A DNA stretch of 64,000 bases from Bacteroidia bacterium (lineage in GTDB: Bacteria > Bacteroidota > Bacteroidia > Chitinophagales > Chitinophagaceae): assembly GCA_030427635.1 (NCBI GenBank), contig JAUIBA010000007.1:62001-126000 (forward strand), written 5' to 3'. A program made the translations under genes and the position numbers. Under the pieces are notes generated by a model. It searched no databases, had not been told where the DNA came from, and saw only the letters and a list, made by a program, of their open reading frames with translations. Shown here piece by piece: positions 1 through 9,398 of this stretch. Position 1 is the first letter of the stretch. Each line of letters begins with the position of its first letter.

Positions 1-930
1 AACAGCGATGGTAACATAGCTACTGTCTATCAGTATCAGTGGGTAGACTGGGCATCTCCTGCTTACTGGCAGATAGAATATGCTTCTCATTTTTCTTACG
101 ATGCTTCAGGCCGTATGGTTGCAGATAGTCAGAGTATATATTCGGCAGGATGGATACCCCAGTGGAAATACACCTACGACTATGATGCTTCCGGTAATAT
201 GGTACTTGCTCAGAAGTGGGACTGGGATTTTCCCGGCTATATACTTACAGGGTCTTATGTTATGAGCTACGATGCTTCCGACAGGCTGGTAAGGTATAAG
301 TATTACAATCATGATGCAGCTACGGCAGAGCTGGAAGTTGATGATTCCATAGCATATACACCAGGTGTCTCTTATCCTACATATTTTCATGTAAAAGAAT
401 ACTATGAAGGTGCGTTGCTGTGGTTAGATATTCTTACTAAGAACACCAGCGCAAATGGCAAGCCCGATACGATGCGTTACACTTCTTATGACGAAGATTC
501 TGCAACGGTATTGGGTAGCGCACTTATTGCGTATGTGTACAACTCATTTGCAAACCCTGAAAGGATGACCGTTTATTATGACGATAATACCACTACTCCT
601 GTCACAGAGTCGGAGCGCATATTCTATTATTACGAAACATACGATCCCGCAGCTGTTACTGATGTTCATTCATACAGTGCTCCCAGTATCAGCCTGCAGC
701 CCAATCCTGCAGGTGCATCTGTTACCGCCGTCTTGTCTGGCACGATGTCACCGGGCTTGGTAACGGTACATATTGCCGATATGGCTGGCCGTGTACTATC
801 TGTAGCCAATGTTGTACCTGTTGGCAACAGGGTACAGTTGTCAGTAGCTGATTTACCCGCAGGCTGCTATCTGCTCTCTGCTACACAGAATGGTCATGTA
901 CTGGGTAGGGAGAAGTTTATAAAGCAATAA
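1..930 (+). CDS. T9SS-exported YD-repeat-like protein, 5' end outside window
   Basis: The reading frame is open from base 1, so the start lies upstream; 309 codons are visible. The visible part has repeated Tyr-Asp-centred strings (YDASGNM, YDASDRL, FSYDASGRM) like the YD repeats of Rhs-type proteins. The last 75 or so residues form a T9SS type A sorting domain (LQPNPAG, then GRVLS, LPAGCYLL and GREKFIKQ). By family knowledge this domain sends the protein through the outer membrane by type IX secretion and is removed there. The next gene is a close paralogue whose 3' end is nearly identical. The function of the repeat part is unknown; surface adhesion is only a guess. Confidence 0.85.
   Translation, partial: NSDGNIATVYQYQWVDWASPAYWQIEYASHFSYDASGRMVADSQSIYSAGWIPQWKYTYDYDASGNMVLAQKWDWDFPGYILTGSYVMSYDASDRLVRYKYYNHDAATAELEVDDSIAYTPGVSYPTYFHVKEYYEGALLWLDILTKNTSANGKPDTMRYTSYDEDSATVLGSALIAYVYNSFANPERMTVYYDDNTTTPVTESERIFYYYETYDPAAVTDVHSYSAPSISLQPNPAGASVTAVLSGTMSPGLVTVHIADMAGRVLSVANVVPVGNRVQLSVADLPAGCYLLSATQNGHVLGREKFIKQ
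823..917 (+). repeat. 95-base perfect direct repeat, copy 1 (other copy 2518-2612)
   Basis: Bases 823-917 and 2518-2612 are identical and code for the last part of the sorting domain in the two paralogues. Similarity continues upstream to about 600 and 2295 with scattered differences. This indicates recent duplication or gene conversion between tandem copies. Confidence 0.9.
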
Positions 931-952
931 TCGCACATCATCTTCATTGTTA

Positions 953-991
953 CCGGCGGCAGGGAATCCCATTCCCTGCCGCCGGCTTTAT
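953..991 (+). terminator. Strong hairpin terminator
   Basis: A perfect 15-base-pair stem (953-967 with 971-985) closes a CCC loop and is followed by CTTTAT. It lies 22 bases after the stop of the first gene. The T tract is short, but the GC-rich stem is very stable. Confidence 0.75.
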
Positions 992-1131
992 AGCACATAT
1001 TCAGCACATTTTCTGAATGTCATTTTCAGGATTTGCGCTCAATGTTAACTTTCTGTGTGAAAACCAGGGTAATGCAGTCTGGCTTACGTCTTTATTGGTA
1101 GAGTCTTACTTACATCTAAAACACTCAGACA

Positions 1132-2625
1132 ATGAAAAGCAATATCCTCACTCTTCTTGCCCTTGTTACATTCAGCATTGCTCACGCACAGTTACATGAC
1201 GTTAATGAGCCGGTTAGTAATAATAAACACACCTTGTTGCATCGGGTACTGAACGTACAGGCCCTGCGCTATGCACCCATAATGCGTACCACTGCCGTCA
1301 CCCAGCGGCTTGTGGCACAGGCAAATTATTTTTCTCCGCCGTTTGCAGCACGCACAGATTCTGTCGTTTTTCGCTATTCCGGTGGCCGTGGTTCTGTATT
1401 CCTTCCCGCCTTTATGTCTTACCTGCCTTTGGTTTCTCACCGCGCAGTAGATCCTTTTGACGGTGGTATATCTGGTTATGATGTGTTTTCGGGTACACCA
1501 CTATTACATAATGAGGCTCCCGTTGTAAAAAGCGACAGTAGCATTTACTATAAGCCATCAGGGGCAGGCACCTCTGTTTATGATGCCAGGGGGGGTGAGG
1601 TGCATACATTCGATGCTGCCGGAAATCTGCTGGAGAGCTACAATTATAGCACTTCAGGTGGTCTGATACCATATCGCGATTCTATGACTTATGCCGCTGA
1701 TGGAAATATCAGTACAATATTCGAATACACAGCAGAATCCACTACTACCGTATCCGATATGGTGCCTGAGTTTTTCGCGACTTTTACCTATGGTGCAGCC
1801 GGGCGTTTGCTCGCAGATGAGCAGTATAGGTATTATTCCGGTGTCTGGTACCCTTACAGTACGTTTACATACAGCTATGATGCTGCAGGCAATTTGGTTC
1901 TGGCACATCAGCTTGATTGGAATGGAACTGTATTTGCACCAGCATATGATTATGTACTGGAATACGGTACGGCAAACCGTCTGGTACGATACAGCATTTA
2001 TGATATCCGCGACACAACCACCTGGCTTATTATCGATGATTCCATGAGCTATGCCCCAGGCACATCTTATCCTACCTTTTTATGTGAGAAAGATTATGCA
2101 TTCGGTAGTTTACGTTTTATGGACATTACTATTAAGAACATCACTACATTGGGTAAGCCTGATACTGTCAGACACATTGCATTGGGAAGAGATTCTTTAA
2201 CTGTTAATGGTAGTTCACTGACCACTCTTATCTATAATTCATGGGCAAACCCTGTAGAAGAGCATATCTATGCAGATAGTTATACGGCCACACCGGTTAC
2301 AGAAACAGGTCGCACATTTTATTACTACGAAACATACGATCCTGCAGCTGTTACTGATGTTCATTCATACAGTGTTCCGGGTATCAGCCTGCAGCCCAAT
2401 CCTGCTGGCTCATCTGTCACAGCAGTCTTGTCTGGCACGGTATCTCCGGGTGCGGTAACGGTACACATTGCTGATATGACAGGCCGTGTACTATCTGCTA
2501 CCAATGTTGTACCTGTAGGCAACAGGGTACAGTTGTCAGTAGCTGATTTACCCGCAGGCTGCTATCTGCTCTCTGCTACACAGAATGGTCATGTACTGGG
2601 TAGGGAGAAGTTGATAAAACAGTAG
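1132..2625 (+). CDS. T9SS-exported YD-repeat-like protein, full-length paralogue
   Basis: 497 residues. It starts with a signal peptide (MKSNILTLLALVTFSIAHAQ). The middle has YD-repeat-like strings (FDAAGNLLESY, YGAAGRLLADEQY, YDAAGNLVLAHQ), and residues 420-497 are a T9SS type A sorting domain. It is therefore predicted to be exported to or anchored on the cell surface. It shows the complete architecture of the truncated copy at the window start. The upstream half is more diverged than the 3' half. No enzymatic motif is visible, so function is unassigned. Confidence 0.88.
   Translation: MKSNILTLLALVTFSIAHAQLHDVNEPVSNNKHTLLHRVLNVQALRYAPIMRTTAVTQRLVAQANYFSPPFAARTDSVVFRYSGGRGSVFLPAFMSYLPLVSHRAVDPFDGGISGYDVFSGTPLLHNEAPVVKSDSSIYYKPSGAGTSVYDARGGEVHTFDAAGNLLESYNYSTSGGLIPYRDSMTYAADGNISTIFEYTAESTTTVSDMVPEFFATFTYGAAGRLLADEQYRYYSGVWYPYSTFTYSYDAAGNLVLAHQLDWNGTVFAPAYDYVLEYGTANRLVRYSIYDIRDTTTWLIIDDSMSYAPGTSYPTFLCEKDYAFGSLRFMDITIKNITTLGKPDTVRHIALGRDSLTVNGSSLTTLIYNSWANPVEEHIYADSYTATPVTETGRTFYYYETYDPAAVTDVHSYSVPGISLQPNPAGSSVTAVLSGTVSPGAVTVHIADMTGRVLSATNVVPVGNRVQLSVADLPAGCYLLSATQNGHVLGREKLIKQ
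2518..2612 (+). repeat. 95-base perfect direct repeat, copy 2
   Basis: Identical to 823-917; both encode the end of the T9SS sorting domain. Confidence 0.9.
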
Positions 2626-2635
2626 TAGTTACTAA

Positions 2636-2682
2636 TAGCGTAAGAGGCTGTCTCTACTTGTATGAGACAACCTCTTACGCTA
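2636..2682. terminator. Bidirectional terminator between convergent genes
   Basis: A 19-base-pair stem (2636-2654 with 2664-2682, one C-A mismatch) lies between the convergent stops at 2625 and 2721. It can serve both strands, although neither side has a long T tract. Confidence 0.7.
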
Positions 2683-2720
2683 TAATCAGGCAAACAGCGA
2701 TGTGCTATAGTTCTCTTTTA

Positions 2721-3626
2721 TTACAAAATGTACCATTTAGATACGCCGTCAGAAACAAACATAAATGATGATGAATTCGCAAATAAAGTGGAGCTGCTTG
2801 TAATAGTGCCACCTGTAATATAGATAGTGCCTGATGGTACTGACAGGCTTATGGGAGGCGAGCTTGAGCCTCCTTTTCTTATTGAGGCAAAGTAAAATAT
2901 CGACCCGGCAGTTATTGATGATGGTGGTGGAAATGTAATGCTGATAGGTGTGGAGGATGCCGGAGATGGAGAGCACCCGTTGAAGTCCAGAAAGAAGTAT
3001 CGGTCAGAGGTGCCGCTGGATATGCTAAAGCTGTTAGATGTTCCGCATGTTACTGAAAACGACCTGAATCCACCAGCGCTGCTACCACCGCCCGATGGCG
3101 TAGCCCAGGTGCCATCGCCACGCAGATAGGTGGATGAAGATGCAGACCCTGTAGCGCTCAGGTCAGCTATTGCTACACTTCCTGTAAGGTTCAGTTTGCT
3201 GTATGCTATGGCAGCGCTGTTGCTTACATCAGCATTTATAATCGTACCATTCTGTATTTCTGAGGTTGATATGGCATTACTGGCTATTGCAGGGTTGGGG
3301 TAGCTACCCGTTAGGTCGCCACCGGCAGCGCCTGTGGGAGTGCCACCACCACCGCCTACTATAGTCCATGTACTGCCGTTGTAATAGTAAAATCCAGTGG
3401 TTCCGTCTGTCTGGTATACCAGTAGTCCCGTAGCGGGGGCACTAATTGCGGCTACCTGCGCAGCAGTCATTCTGGGTACCAGTACACCCTTACTGGTGCT
3501 GCTCACATCCAGCATTGCAGAGTTGTCTGCTGTAGAGCCGGAGGTATTTATTGCCATCCCCTGGCCTTGCACCTTATTCACCGATAACGCAAGTGCCGAT
3601 AACAGTAAAGTTTGAATAATTTTCAT
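2721..3626 (-). CDS. Secreted tail-fibre/adhesin-like hypothetical protein
   Basis: 301 residues with a signal peptide ([22 protein letters not shown]). Residues 25-90 carry the arrangement common in Bacteroidota surface proteins: NSAMLDVSS, then KGVLVPRMT, then [11 protein letters not shown] and [10 protein letters not shown] glycine-rich link and a head-like repeat ([12 protein letters not shown]) follow. The remaining 150 residues are rich in Ser, Gly and Thr, as in trimeric fibre stalks. I infer an extracellular fibre or adhesin. No T9SS domain is evident at the C-terminus, which ends in SKWYIL. The gene faces the YD-repeat pair, with a shared terminator between. Confidence 0.7.
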   Translation of the reverse strand: MKIIQTLLLSALALSVNKVQGQGMAINTSGSTADNSAMLDVSSTSKGVLVPRMTAAQVAAISAPATGLLVYQTDGTTGFYYYNGSTWTIVGGGGGTPTGAAGGDLTGSYPNPAIASNAISTSEIQNGTIINADVSNSAAIAYSKLNLTGSVAIADLSATGSASSSTYLRGDGTWATPSGGGSSAGGFRSFSVTCGTSNSFSISSGTSDRYFFLDFNGCSPSPASSTPISITFPPPSSITAGSIFYFASIRKGGSSSPPISLSVPSGTIYITGGTITSSSTLFANSSSFMFVSDGVSKWYIL

Positions 3627-3935
3627 TTGATATAAGATTTTACCCCATCTGGCTAAATAGCGGGGACAATGAAAGTATATAAAGAATCAGGGCATTATCA
3701 GATATGTTATCCGGCGTGTTGTGTTTGTACATAACTGTGTTTTTCTGTCACATATGTGCTTCCTATACTTATGCACAATTACATATGATATGCGTATAGC
3801 TGTTGCGTTATAGTTCTGTTTTTTGGCTGCTTTCCTTCATTGTGCCAATTTGCATTTATGAATACTTCATCGCACCTGTTACTCTATTTCGTATCCCTGC
3901 TGTTTTGCTTCTGCCTGCCATATATTATAAATATC

Positions 3936-3960
3936 ACGCGAGCAATTTTTGTAACCTTTT
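3936..3960 (+). repeat. Dispersed 25-base intergenic repeat, copy 1
   Basis: The 25 bases beginning ACGCGAGCAATTTTTGTAAC recur exactly on the other strand at 46059-46083. Both copies are preceded by AAATAT plus one variable base. Both have TGCGCA palindromes within about 150 bases. Function unknown. Confidence 0.8.
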
Positions 3961-4135
3961 TGCGCACTTTTTCACATGAAAACAATGCGTAAATGTTTGA
4001 TTTATTTGTTGTTATGTTGAAACTTCACACCCAAAAAAGTTACTGCGCAATTGCGCACTTTTTGCCGCTGCGTACCACCGCATTTTGGTTTGCATCAGCA
4101 GGCATATATTGATAAATAAATGTTAAATAGCATGT

Positions 4136-4193
4136 GCGGACCCCGCTTTATAGATGCCGGAAGTAGTCATAGTGGGTCCGCTTTCGTTTTTTT
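4136..4193 (+). terminator. Terminator-like hairpin upstream of the barrel gene
   Basis: Stem GCGGACCC (4136-4143) pairs with GGGTCCGC (4174-4181) around a 30-base loop and is followed by TTTCG and a run of T. It precedes the start at 4224 by about 30 bases. It could end an unseen short transcript from the non-coding stretch or act as a leader attenuator. Confidence 0.4.
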
Positions 4194-4223
4194 GCTCATA
4201 TTTTCATCCCAGCTACAGTTATT

Positions 4224-7037
4224 ATGAAACGTAGTTACCTCCTGCTTCTTTTTTTTCTGGTTATTCATACCGCTTCCTTTGCGCAGCCTTATGTCATAAA
4301 AGGCTCCGTGCGGGACACGCTCAATGATAATATGCTGTCTATGGCATCAGTAGTGCTTATCCGTACTGCCGATTCTGTTATTGAAACCCATGCCCGCACC
4401 CGAAGCGATGGTCAGTTTGAGGCGCAGGTACGCACTCAGGGTAAATATTTTATGCGCATCACATTCCCCGGCTTTGCCGACTATGTGGATGTACTGAATG
4501 TAAAGAAAGCTACTACCAGTCTTGGTCAGCTGCCCATGGTATCAAAAGAGCATCTGCTGAAGGAGTTTGTGCTCACACAGCAGATAGCCGCCATCAAGAT
4601 AAAAGGCGATACTACCGAGTATATGGCCGATAGCTTCAAGGTAAGGGAGGGGGCCACTGTTGAGGACTTATTGAAAAAGCTACCCGGTATCCAGGTAGAT
4701 AAGAATGGGCAGATAGTGGCACAGGGTGAAACAGTACAAAAGGTACTTGTAGATGGTGAAGAGTTTTTCTCTGACGACCCCAAGGTAGTAACCCGTGGAC
4801 TGCAGGCCGATGCGGTTAAAAAAGTACAGGTGTATGATAAGAAAAGCGACCAGGCCGACTTTACAGGTATAGACGATGGAGAAAAAACAAGAACCATCAA
4901 TCTGGAGCTGAAGGAAGACAGGAAGAAGGGCTACTTTGGTAAGCTGGATGCAGGTGCCGGTACTGACGGCTATTTTCAGGAGCAGGCTATGGTAAACTCT
5001 TTCCGTGCCAAAAGGCAGTTATCGGTCTTTGGTGTTGCGTCTAATACGGATAAGGCTGGCCTGGGCTGGCAGGATAGTGATAAGTTTGGCAGGGGTAATG
5101 GTACTACCGAAATCACCGAGGATGGCGCATTTATCAGAAACCAGGTAAGTGACGATTTCTCTGGCTGGAATGGGAAGTATACAGGCGAGGGCCTGCCTGA
5201 GACATGGACCGGTGGCGCACACTATGCCAATAAATGGAAGGATGGCAAACATCATTTCACTGCCAATTACCGCTATGGTATGCAGAATGTGAATATTGAT
5301 GGCAATACCGATGTGCAGTATGCACTGCCCGGCGATTCGCTGCGCGTTACAGAAACACAGAAAAAGCAGTCCAGCAGCAATGACAGGCATGGGGTAGATG
5401 TGATGTATGAATGGAAGATAGATTCTGCTACATCTCTGAAGATAACATCAGAGGCTGGTGCCAAAACAACAGAAACACAGTCTGACTATAATACCGACAA
5501 CTATTTTACCGTAAAGGATGCACCCGGCGATATAGCTACTAACATTCGTAATATTACCAGCAACGGAACTTCGCAGTTTATCAACACAGACCTGTTGTTA
5601 CGTCATCGGTTCAAAAAGAAGGGTAGGACCATTTCATTGGACGCAAAAGAGAATTATAGTGAAAGCTCCAATAATGGAGGCTTTTATTCCCGCATTACCG
5701 ATGCATTGCCCACCACGCCCGATGTTATTACCAATCAGAAGAAAGACAACTTCTCAGGTTCGCTGGCATTTTCAGGAAGGGCAACATATACAGAACCACT
5801 GTCAAAGACACTGTTTACAGAAGTAAGCTACGGACTCACTGTTAATAACAGCACGGCTAAAAATCTATCGTATGATGCAGATGCCACAGGTGGTTTCCGC
5901 GATGCGCCTAATGATACTTTTAGTAGCCACTTCAGGTACGATGTACTTACCAATTCCGGTGGGCTTAATTTTAAGTTTGTCTTTAAAAACTACAATTTCT
6001 CAGTAGGCACAGATGTTTCAAAAGCCGATTATCTGCAGACGGATATGCTGCATGGCGATACTACCGATGAGTACCACTTCATTAACCTGTTCCCCAAGGC
6101 AAACTTTACCTATCGTTTCGGAAAGCAGACCAGCTTCAATATAAATTATTCAGGGCGCACCCGCCAGCCGTCTATTACGCAGATGCAGCCCTTCCAGCTC
6201 AATACAGACCCGCTCAATATTACGGTAGGTAATCCTGCACTCAGGCAGGAGTTTGCCAACACAGTGGCCATGCGGTTCAATGACTTTAAGATATTGCAGA
6301 GTCGCTTCCTCTGGGCCAATATATCATTTACCACCGTTTCCAATGCTATCAGTACAGAGCAGAATACTGTAGGGCCAACCAATGTTACCCGGTATATCAA
6401 TGTAGATGGTAACTATTCCGGCTATGGCTTTATAGGTTATGGTTTCAAGGTAGGAAAAACAGACCTCTCACTCGGTGCACGTCTCAATGGCTCAGTGTTT
6501 CACAACAATAATATTATCAATGGTCGGGATAATAGTAGTAATACAAACAGTATATCTGTAGGCCCTACTCTTGACTATGACAAGGACAATAAGTTCGAAT
6601 TCCGCTGGCAGCCGCAGATATCCTATAACACTAACAAGTCTACGAATAACCCCGGCTCCGATGTGGACTACTATATCTTCAACAATGAGATGAATGGCAC
6701 TGTGCAGCTGCCTGCCTCATTCTCTATAGGCAGCAGTGTAGATATGATGTTCCGGCAGAAGACAGCTGTATTCACTGCCAACAATAATGTGATTCGCTGG
6801 AATGCTTGGGCCGAGCGTAAGTTTCTCAAAAAAGGTCAGCTGGCAGTACGTCTGTCGGTCTTTGATATCCTGAATCAGAATCTTGGCTTTAGTCGTAATG
6901 GTCAGGGTAATATCGTAACACAGAACAGTTATAACACTATCCGCCGTTATGGTATGCTCAATGTCATCTGGAATTTCACGCACACACCTGTAGGAGCGCC
7001 ACCACCATCGGGCGGCGGTATGATAATAACCCATTAA
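4224..7037 (+). CDS. TonB-receptor-like outer-membrane beta-barrel protein
   Basis: 937 residues. Signal peptide (MKRSYLLLLFFLVIHTASFAQ), then a carboxypeptidase-regulatory-like beta-sandwich (about 22-95). A plug-like region follows at about 135-240, with VEDLLKKLPGIQVDKNG and VLVDGEEFF, then a long barrel region rich in alternating aromatic strands. This is the architecture of the Bacteroidota outer-membrane beta-barrel family (OMP_b-brl_3), related to TonB-dependent receptors. The GLPGLI gene follows after 14 bases, the usual partner in this phylum, so the two probably form one operon. The substrate cannot be told from sequence. Confidence 0.88.
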   Translation: MKRSYLLLLFFLVIHTASFAQPYVIKGSVRDTLNDNMLSMASVVLIRTADSVIETHARTRSDGQFEAQVRTQGKYFMRITFPGFADYVDVLNVKKATTSLGQLPMVSKEHLLKEFVLTQQIAAIKIKGDTTEYMADSFKVREGATVEDLLKKLPGIQVDKNGQIVAQGETVQKVLVDGEEFFSDDPKVVTRGLQADAVKKVQVYDKKSDQADFTGIDDGEKTRTINLELKEDRKKGYFGKLDAGAGTDGYFQEQAMVNSFRAKRQLSVFGVASNTDKAGLGWQDSDKFGRGNGTTEITEDGAFIRNQVSDDFSGWNGKYTGEGLPETWTGGAHYANKWKDGKHHFTANYRYGMQNVNIDGNTDVQYALPGDSLRVTETQKKQSSSNDRHGVDVMYEWKIDSATSLKITSEAGAKTTETQSDYNTDNYFTVKDAPGDIATNIRNITSNGTSQFINTDLLLRHRFKKKGRTISLDAKENYSESSNNGGFYSRITDALPTTPDVITNQKKDNFSGSLAFSGRATYTEPLSKTLFTEVSYGLTVNNSTAKNLSYDADATGGFRDAPNDTFSSHFRYDVLTNSGGLNFKFVFKNYNFSVGTDVSKADYLQTDMLHGDTTDEYHFINLFPKANFTYRFGKQTSFNINYSGRTRQPSITQMQPFQLNTDPLNITVGNPALRQEFANTVAMRFNDFKILQSRFLWANISFTTVSNAISTEQNTVGPTNVTRYINVDGNYSGYGFIGYGFKVGKTDLSLGARLNGSVFHNNNIINGRDNSSNTNSISVGPTLDYDKDNKFEFRWQPQISYNTNKSTNNPGSDVDYYIFNNEMNGTVQLPASFSIGSSVDMMFRQKTAVFTANNNVIRWNAWAERKFLKKGQLAVRLSVFDILNQNLGFSRNGQGNIVTQNSYNTIRRYGMLNVIWNFTHTPVGAPPPSGGGMIITH

Positions 7038-7051
7038 TAAAAAGCCAGACA

Positions 7052-7804
7052 ATGAAAAAACTGATTATCCTTTTAATATTGGTTGCGGCTGGGGTTCCTG
7101 CCACGTATGCACAGCATACATACATGGGGCGCATAGAGTACGAGCGCAAGGTAAATATGTATGCGCAGATGGAAGAAATGGAGCAGATGGGCAATGGCTC
7201 ATGGGCAGAAAAGATAAAGTCACAGATGCCTAAATTCAACATCAGCTACTTCGACCTCATCTTTGATACTGTTCGCAGCATTTACCGTCCGGGAAGGGAG
7301 GCTCCCGGCAATAGTATTTTTAAGATGTTTGGCGGTGGACCTGCTACAGACAATACTGTTTTTACCAACTTTCATACTGATAGTGTAAAGGCAAGTAAAA
7401 ATGTCTTTGACCAGAAGTTTTTTGTAGAAGACAGTATACGCGTGCTTGAGTGGAAGGAGCGGGAGGATATCCGTACCATAGCAGGTTATAAGTGTCATAA
7501 AGCGGTGGGTATCATCTGCGATAGTGTATATGTAGTTGCATTCTATACCGAAGACATTCCACTGGCTGGAGGCCCTGAAATGTTTGGTGGCCTGCCGGGT
7601 ATGATAATGGAGCTGGCTATACCCCGCCTGCACACTACATGGGTGGCATCAAAAGTAGAGGTCATTCCGCCAAAGGAGGATGATTTTACCATTCAGGAGA
7701 AAGGTAAAAAGGTGACAGAAAAGGAGTTGGGAGATACGGTATATGACAACTTTAAAAAGTGGGGGTCAATGGCCGCACGCAATGTATGGTGGGTAGTATT
7801 GTAG
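7052..7804 (+). CDS. GLPGLI family protein
   Basis: 250 residues with a signal peptide (MKKLIILLILVAAGVPATYA). The family signature appears as GLPGMIMEL near residue 180, within FGGLPGMI, and a conserved block (AGYKCHKAV) lies near residue 145. GLPGLI proteins are periplasmic or surface proteins of Bacteroidota, usually encoded beside outer-membrane barrels as here. Their biochemical role is not established. The gene ends 10 bases before the convergent FkbM gene. Confidence 0.9.
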   Translation: MKKLIILLILVAAGVPATYAQHTYMGRIEYERKVNMYAQMEEMEQMGNGSWAEKIKSQMPKFNISYFDLIFDTVRSIYRPGREAPGNSIFKMFGGGPATDNTVFTNFHTDSVKASKNVFDQKFFVEDSIRVLEWKEREDIRTIAGYKCHKAVGIICDSVYVVAFYTEDIPLAGGPEMFGGLPGMIMELAIPRLHTTWVASKVEVIPPKEDDFTIQEKGKKVTEKELGDTVYDNFKKWGSMAARNVWWVVL

Positions 7805-7814
7805 CCTACTGAGG

Positions 7815-8642
7815 CTACTCCACTTTTGCCAGCCAGTCGCCTCCGTTTTTAATGTCAGATACTGAGTTGACGACCGTTTTTTTATCTCCTTTTATTCGGT
7901 ATATGGCGTATCCGTAACTCTTTAGTTTTTCGTAGAGCTTAGGCAGGTCATTATACTTGGGAGATGCTTCTGTAAATATGATGGGGTGAAATCTGCTCAG
8001 CGTTTCGTGTGCACCATCCAGCAGATCCATTTCACCGCCCTGAATATCCATTTTCAGAAAGTTCACTTTTGTAAGGTTGTTTTCCTGTACAAATGTGTCA
8101 ATGGTAGTCTGGTTTACAGTTGTCTTAATTATTTCATCAGAGCGCACTACTTTCCCGTTTCGTCCGGGATTGCAATGCCATGGTGGCAGCAGGCAGAAGC
8201 CTACGGCACCATTCTTTTCTCCCAGCGCCAGCTCATAAGTACTGATGTTGGTAAGCCCGTTCAGCTTTATGTTCTCATTAAGCGAGTGGAAAGATGTGGT
8301 AGTAGGTTCAAATCCGTACACATGTCCGGTATCACCCACCAGGCGCGACAGTATGAGGGTTTCTGTGCCTATATGGCTACCGCCTTCTATTACTACATCG
8401 CCGGGGCGTACATACTTTTTTAGTACGGTATTGGTATGTGGTTCATAGGCGCCGAAGAAGAATATTTCCCAGCCTATGAGGTCTTTTGTATTTACAATCA
8501 TTCTGAGCCCATCCTTTTCCAGAGGGGTCTCAATATTTACACCATTTATGTATGGCCACTTATAACTATAAAACACTAATCCCATGCGGTGCCGCATTAT
8601 ATAGGGCATCAGCGATAGTATTTTTTTTGCTCGCAGGAGCAT
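7815..8642 (-). CDS. FkbM family methyltransferase
   Basis: About 275 residues from the ATG at 8642; a GTG at 8672 in the same frame would add ten. The SAM-binding region shows VRPGDVVIEGGSHIGTET (motif I), VYGFEPTTTSFHSL (acidic motif II) and NFLKMDIQGGEMDLL, typical of FkbM-type enzymes that O-methylate sugars or other small molecules. The N-terminal 80 residues are less conserved. I prefer 8642 because a weak promoter-like box lies just upstream of the GTG. The substrate is unknown; no glycan cluster adjoins. Confidence 0.85.
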   Translation of the reverse strand: MLLRAKKILSLMPYIMRHRMGLVFYSYKWPYINGVNIETPLEKDGLRMIVNTKDLIGWEIFFFGAYEPHTNTVLKKYVRPGDVVIEGGSHIGTETLILSRLVGDTGHVYGFEPTTTSFHSLNENIKLNGLTNISTYELALGEKNGAVGFCLLPPWHCNPGRNGKVVRSDEIIKTTVNQTTIDTFVQENNLTKVNFLKMDIQGGEMDLLDGAHETLSRFHPIIFTEASPKYNDLPKLYEKLKSYGYAIYRIKGDKKTVVNSVSDIKNGGDWLAKVE

Positions 8643-8719
8643 CTTCAACTCTTGTTTCTGGGTCAGAAGCACGCCGTAAAATACGCAGAAATCCGATTGT
8701 AAGAAAAAAACAGTGTCAC

Positions 8720-9352
8720 TCAGATAAATTTATTGTCTCTCGCAGCTTTTATTGCGTCTGCTTTTGAGTGCACATCCAGCTTGTGATATATGTTTTTTAT
8801 ATGTGACTTTACGGTTTCAAGGTCTATAAACAGCTCTTCGGCAATACGTTTGCGGCTTTTACCGGTAGATATCTGCTCCAGTATCTCTGTTTCGCGGCGG
8901 GTAAGTGGTGTTGCTTCATTTCTTTTGAAGGAGGATATGACCATCCGGGCTATATGAGCACTCATGGGGCCCCCGCCATCCATTACCTCATGTATGGCAG
9001 CTACTATCTTCTCAGGTGGGGTATTCTTGGTAAGATATCCCGCAGCGCCATTACCCAGCGCACGGAATATGAGCATTTCCTGCTCGTATACAGTGAGTAT
9101 GAGTATATGCGTATCAGGGAGCAGTTTCTTAAGTTTAGGCAATGCATCAATGCCGGAGATGCCGGGTAGCTCCACATCCAGCAGTATCACATCCGGATTG
9201 TCATTGGTTATCTTTCTGGCTGCATCCTCGTAAGATGCATAAGTACCCGCTATCTTGTAGCCATTGGTATTACCTATAAGGAATGCATACCCTTCCCGTA
9301 TGGTTTCATCATCTTCTATGATGGCAACATGTATGTCCAGATCACGCTTCAT
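8720..9352 (-). CDS. LuxR/NarL-type response regulator
   Basis: 210 residues. The receiver domain (about 5-125) has the acidic pair EDD near residue 14, the phospho-acceptor Asp in VILLDVELPG and the conserved Lys in YLTKNTPPEK. A LuxR-type helix-turn-helix follows (about 145-208: LTRRETEILEQISTGKS, then LETVKSHIKNIYHKLDV). It lies 46 bases downstream of the propeller histidine kinase on the same strand, which is its likely partner and operon mate. Confidence 0.93.
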   Translation of the reverse strand: MKRDLDIHVAIIEDDETIREGYAFLIGNTNGYKIAGTYASYEDAARKITNDNPDVILLDVELPGISGIDALPKLKKLLPDTHILILTVYEQEMLIFRALGNGAAGYLTKNTPPEKIVAAIHEVMDGGGPMSAHIARMVISSFKRNEATPLTRRETEILEQISTGKSRKRIAEELFIDLETVKSHIKNIYHKLDVHSKADAIKAARDNKFI

Positions 9353-9398
9353 ACTACATCAGTTTCCGTAAAGTTCGGCAAATGATAGGTTTAGCCCA

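Larger units (their letters stand above)
3627..4223. other. 597-base non-coding stretch with repeats and a terminator-like hairpin
   Basis: No long ORF is present. A 44-codon hydrophobic ORF (3858-3992, +) exists, but it overlaps the repeated element at 3936-3960 and has no supporting context. The stretch also holds a 14-base palindrome TGCGCAATTGCGCA at 4044-4057, another TGCGCA at 3961-3966, and a hairpin with T tract at 4136-4193. It probably contains the promoters of the divergent genes at 3626 and 4224. Confidence 0.6.

Noticed and set aside
3858-3992. 44-codon hydrophobic ORF in the 3.6-4.2 kb gap
   Set aside because: Overlaps the dispersed repeat, no ribosome-binding site, composition explained by T-rich DNA.
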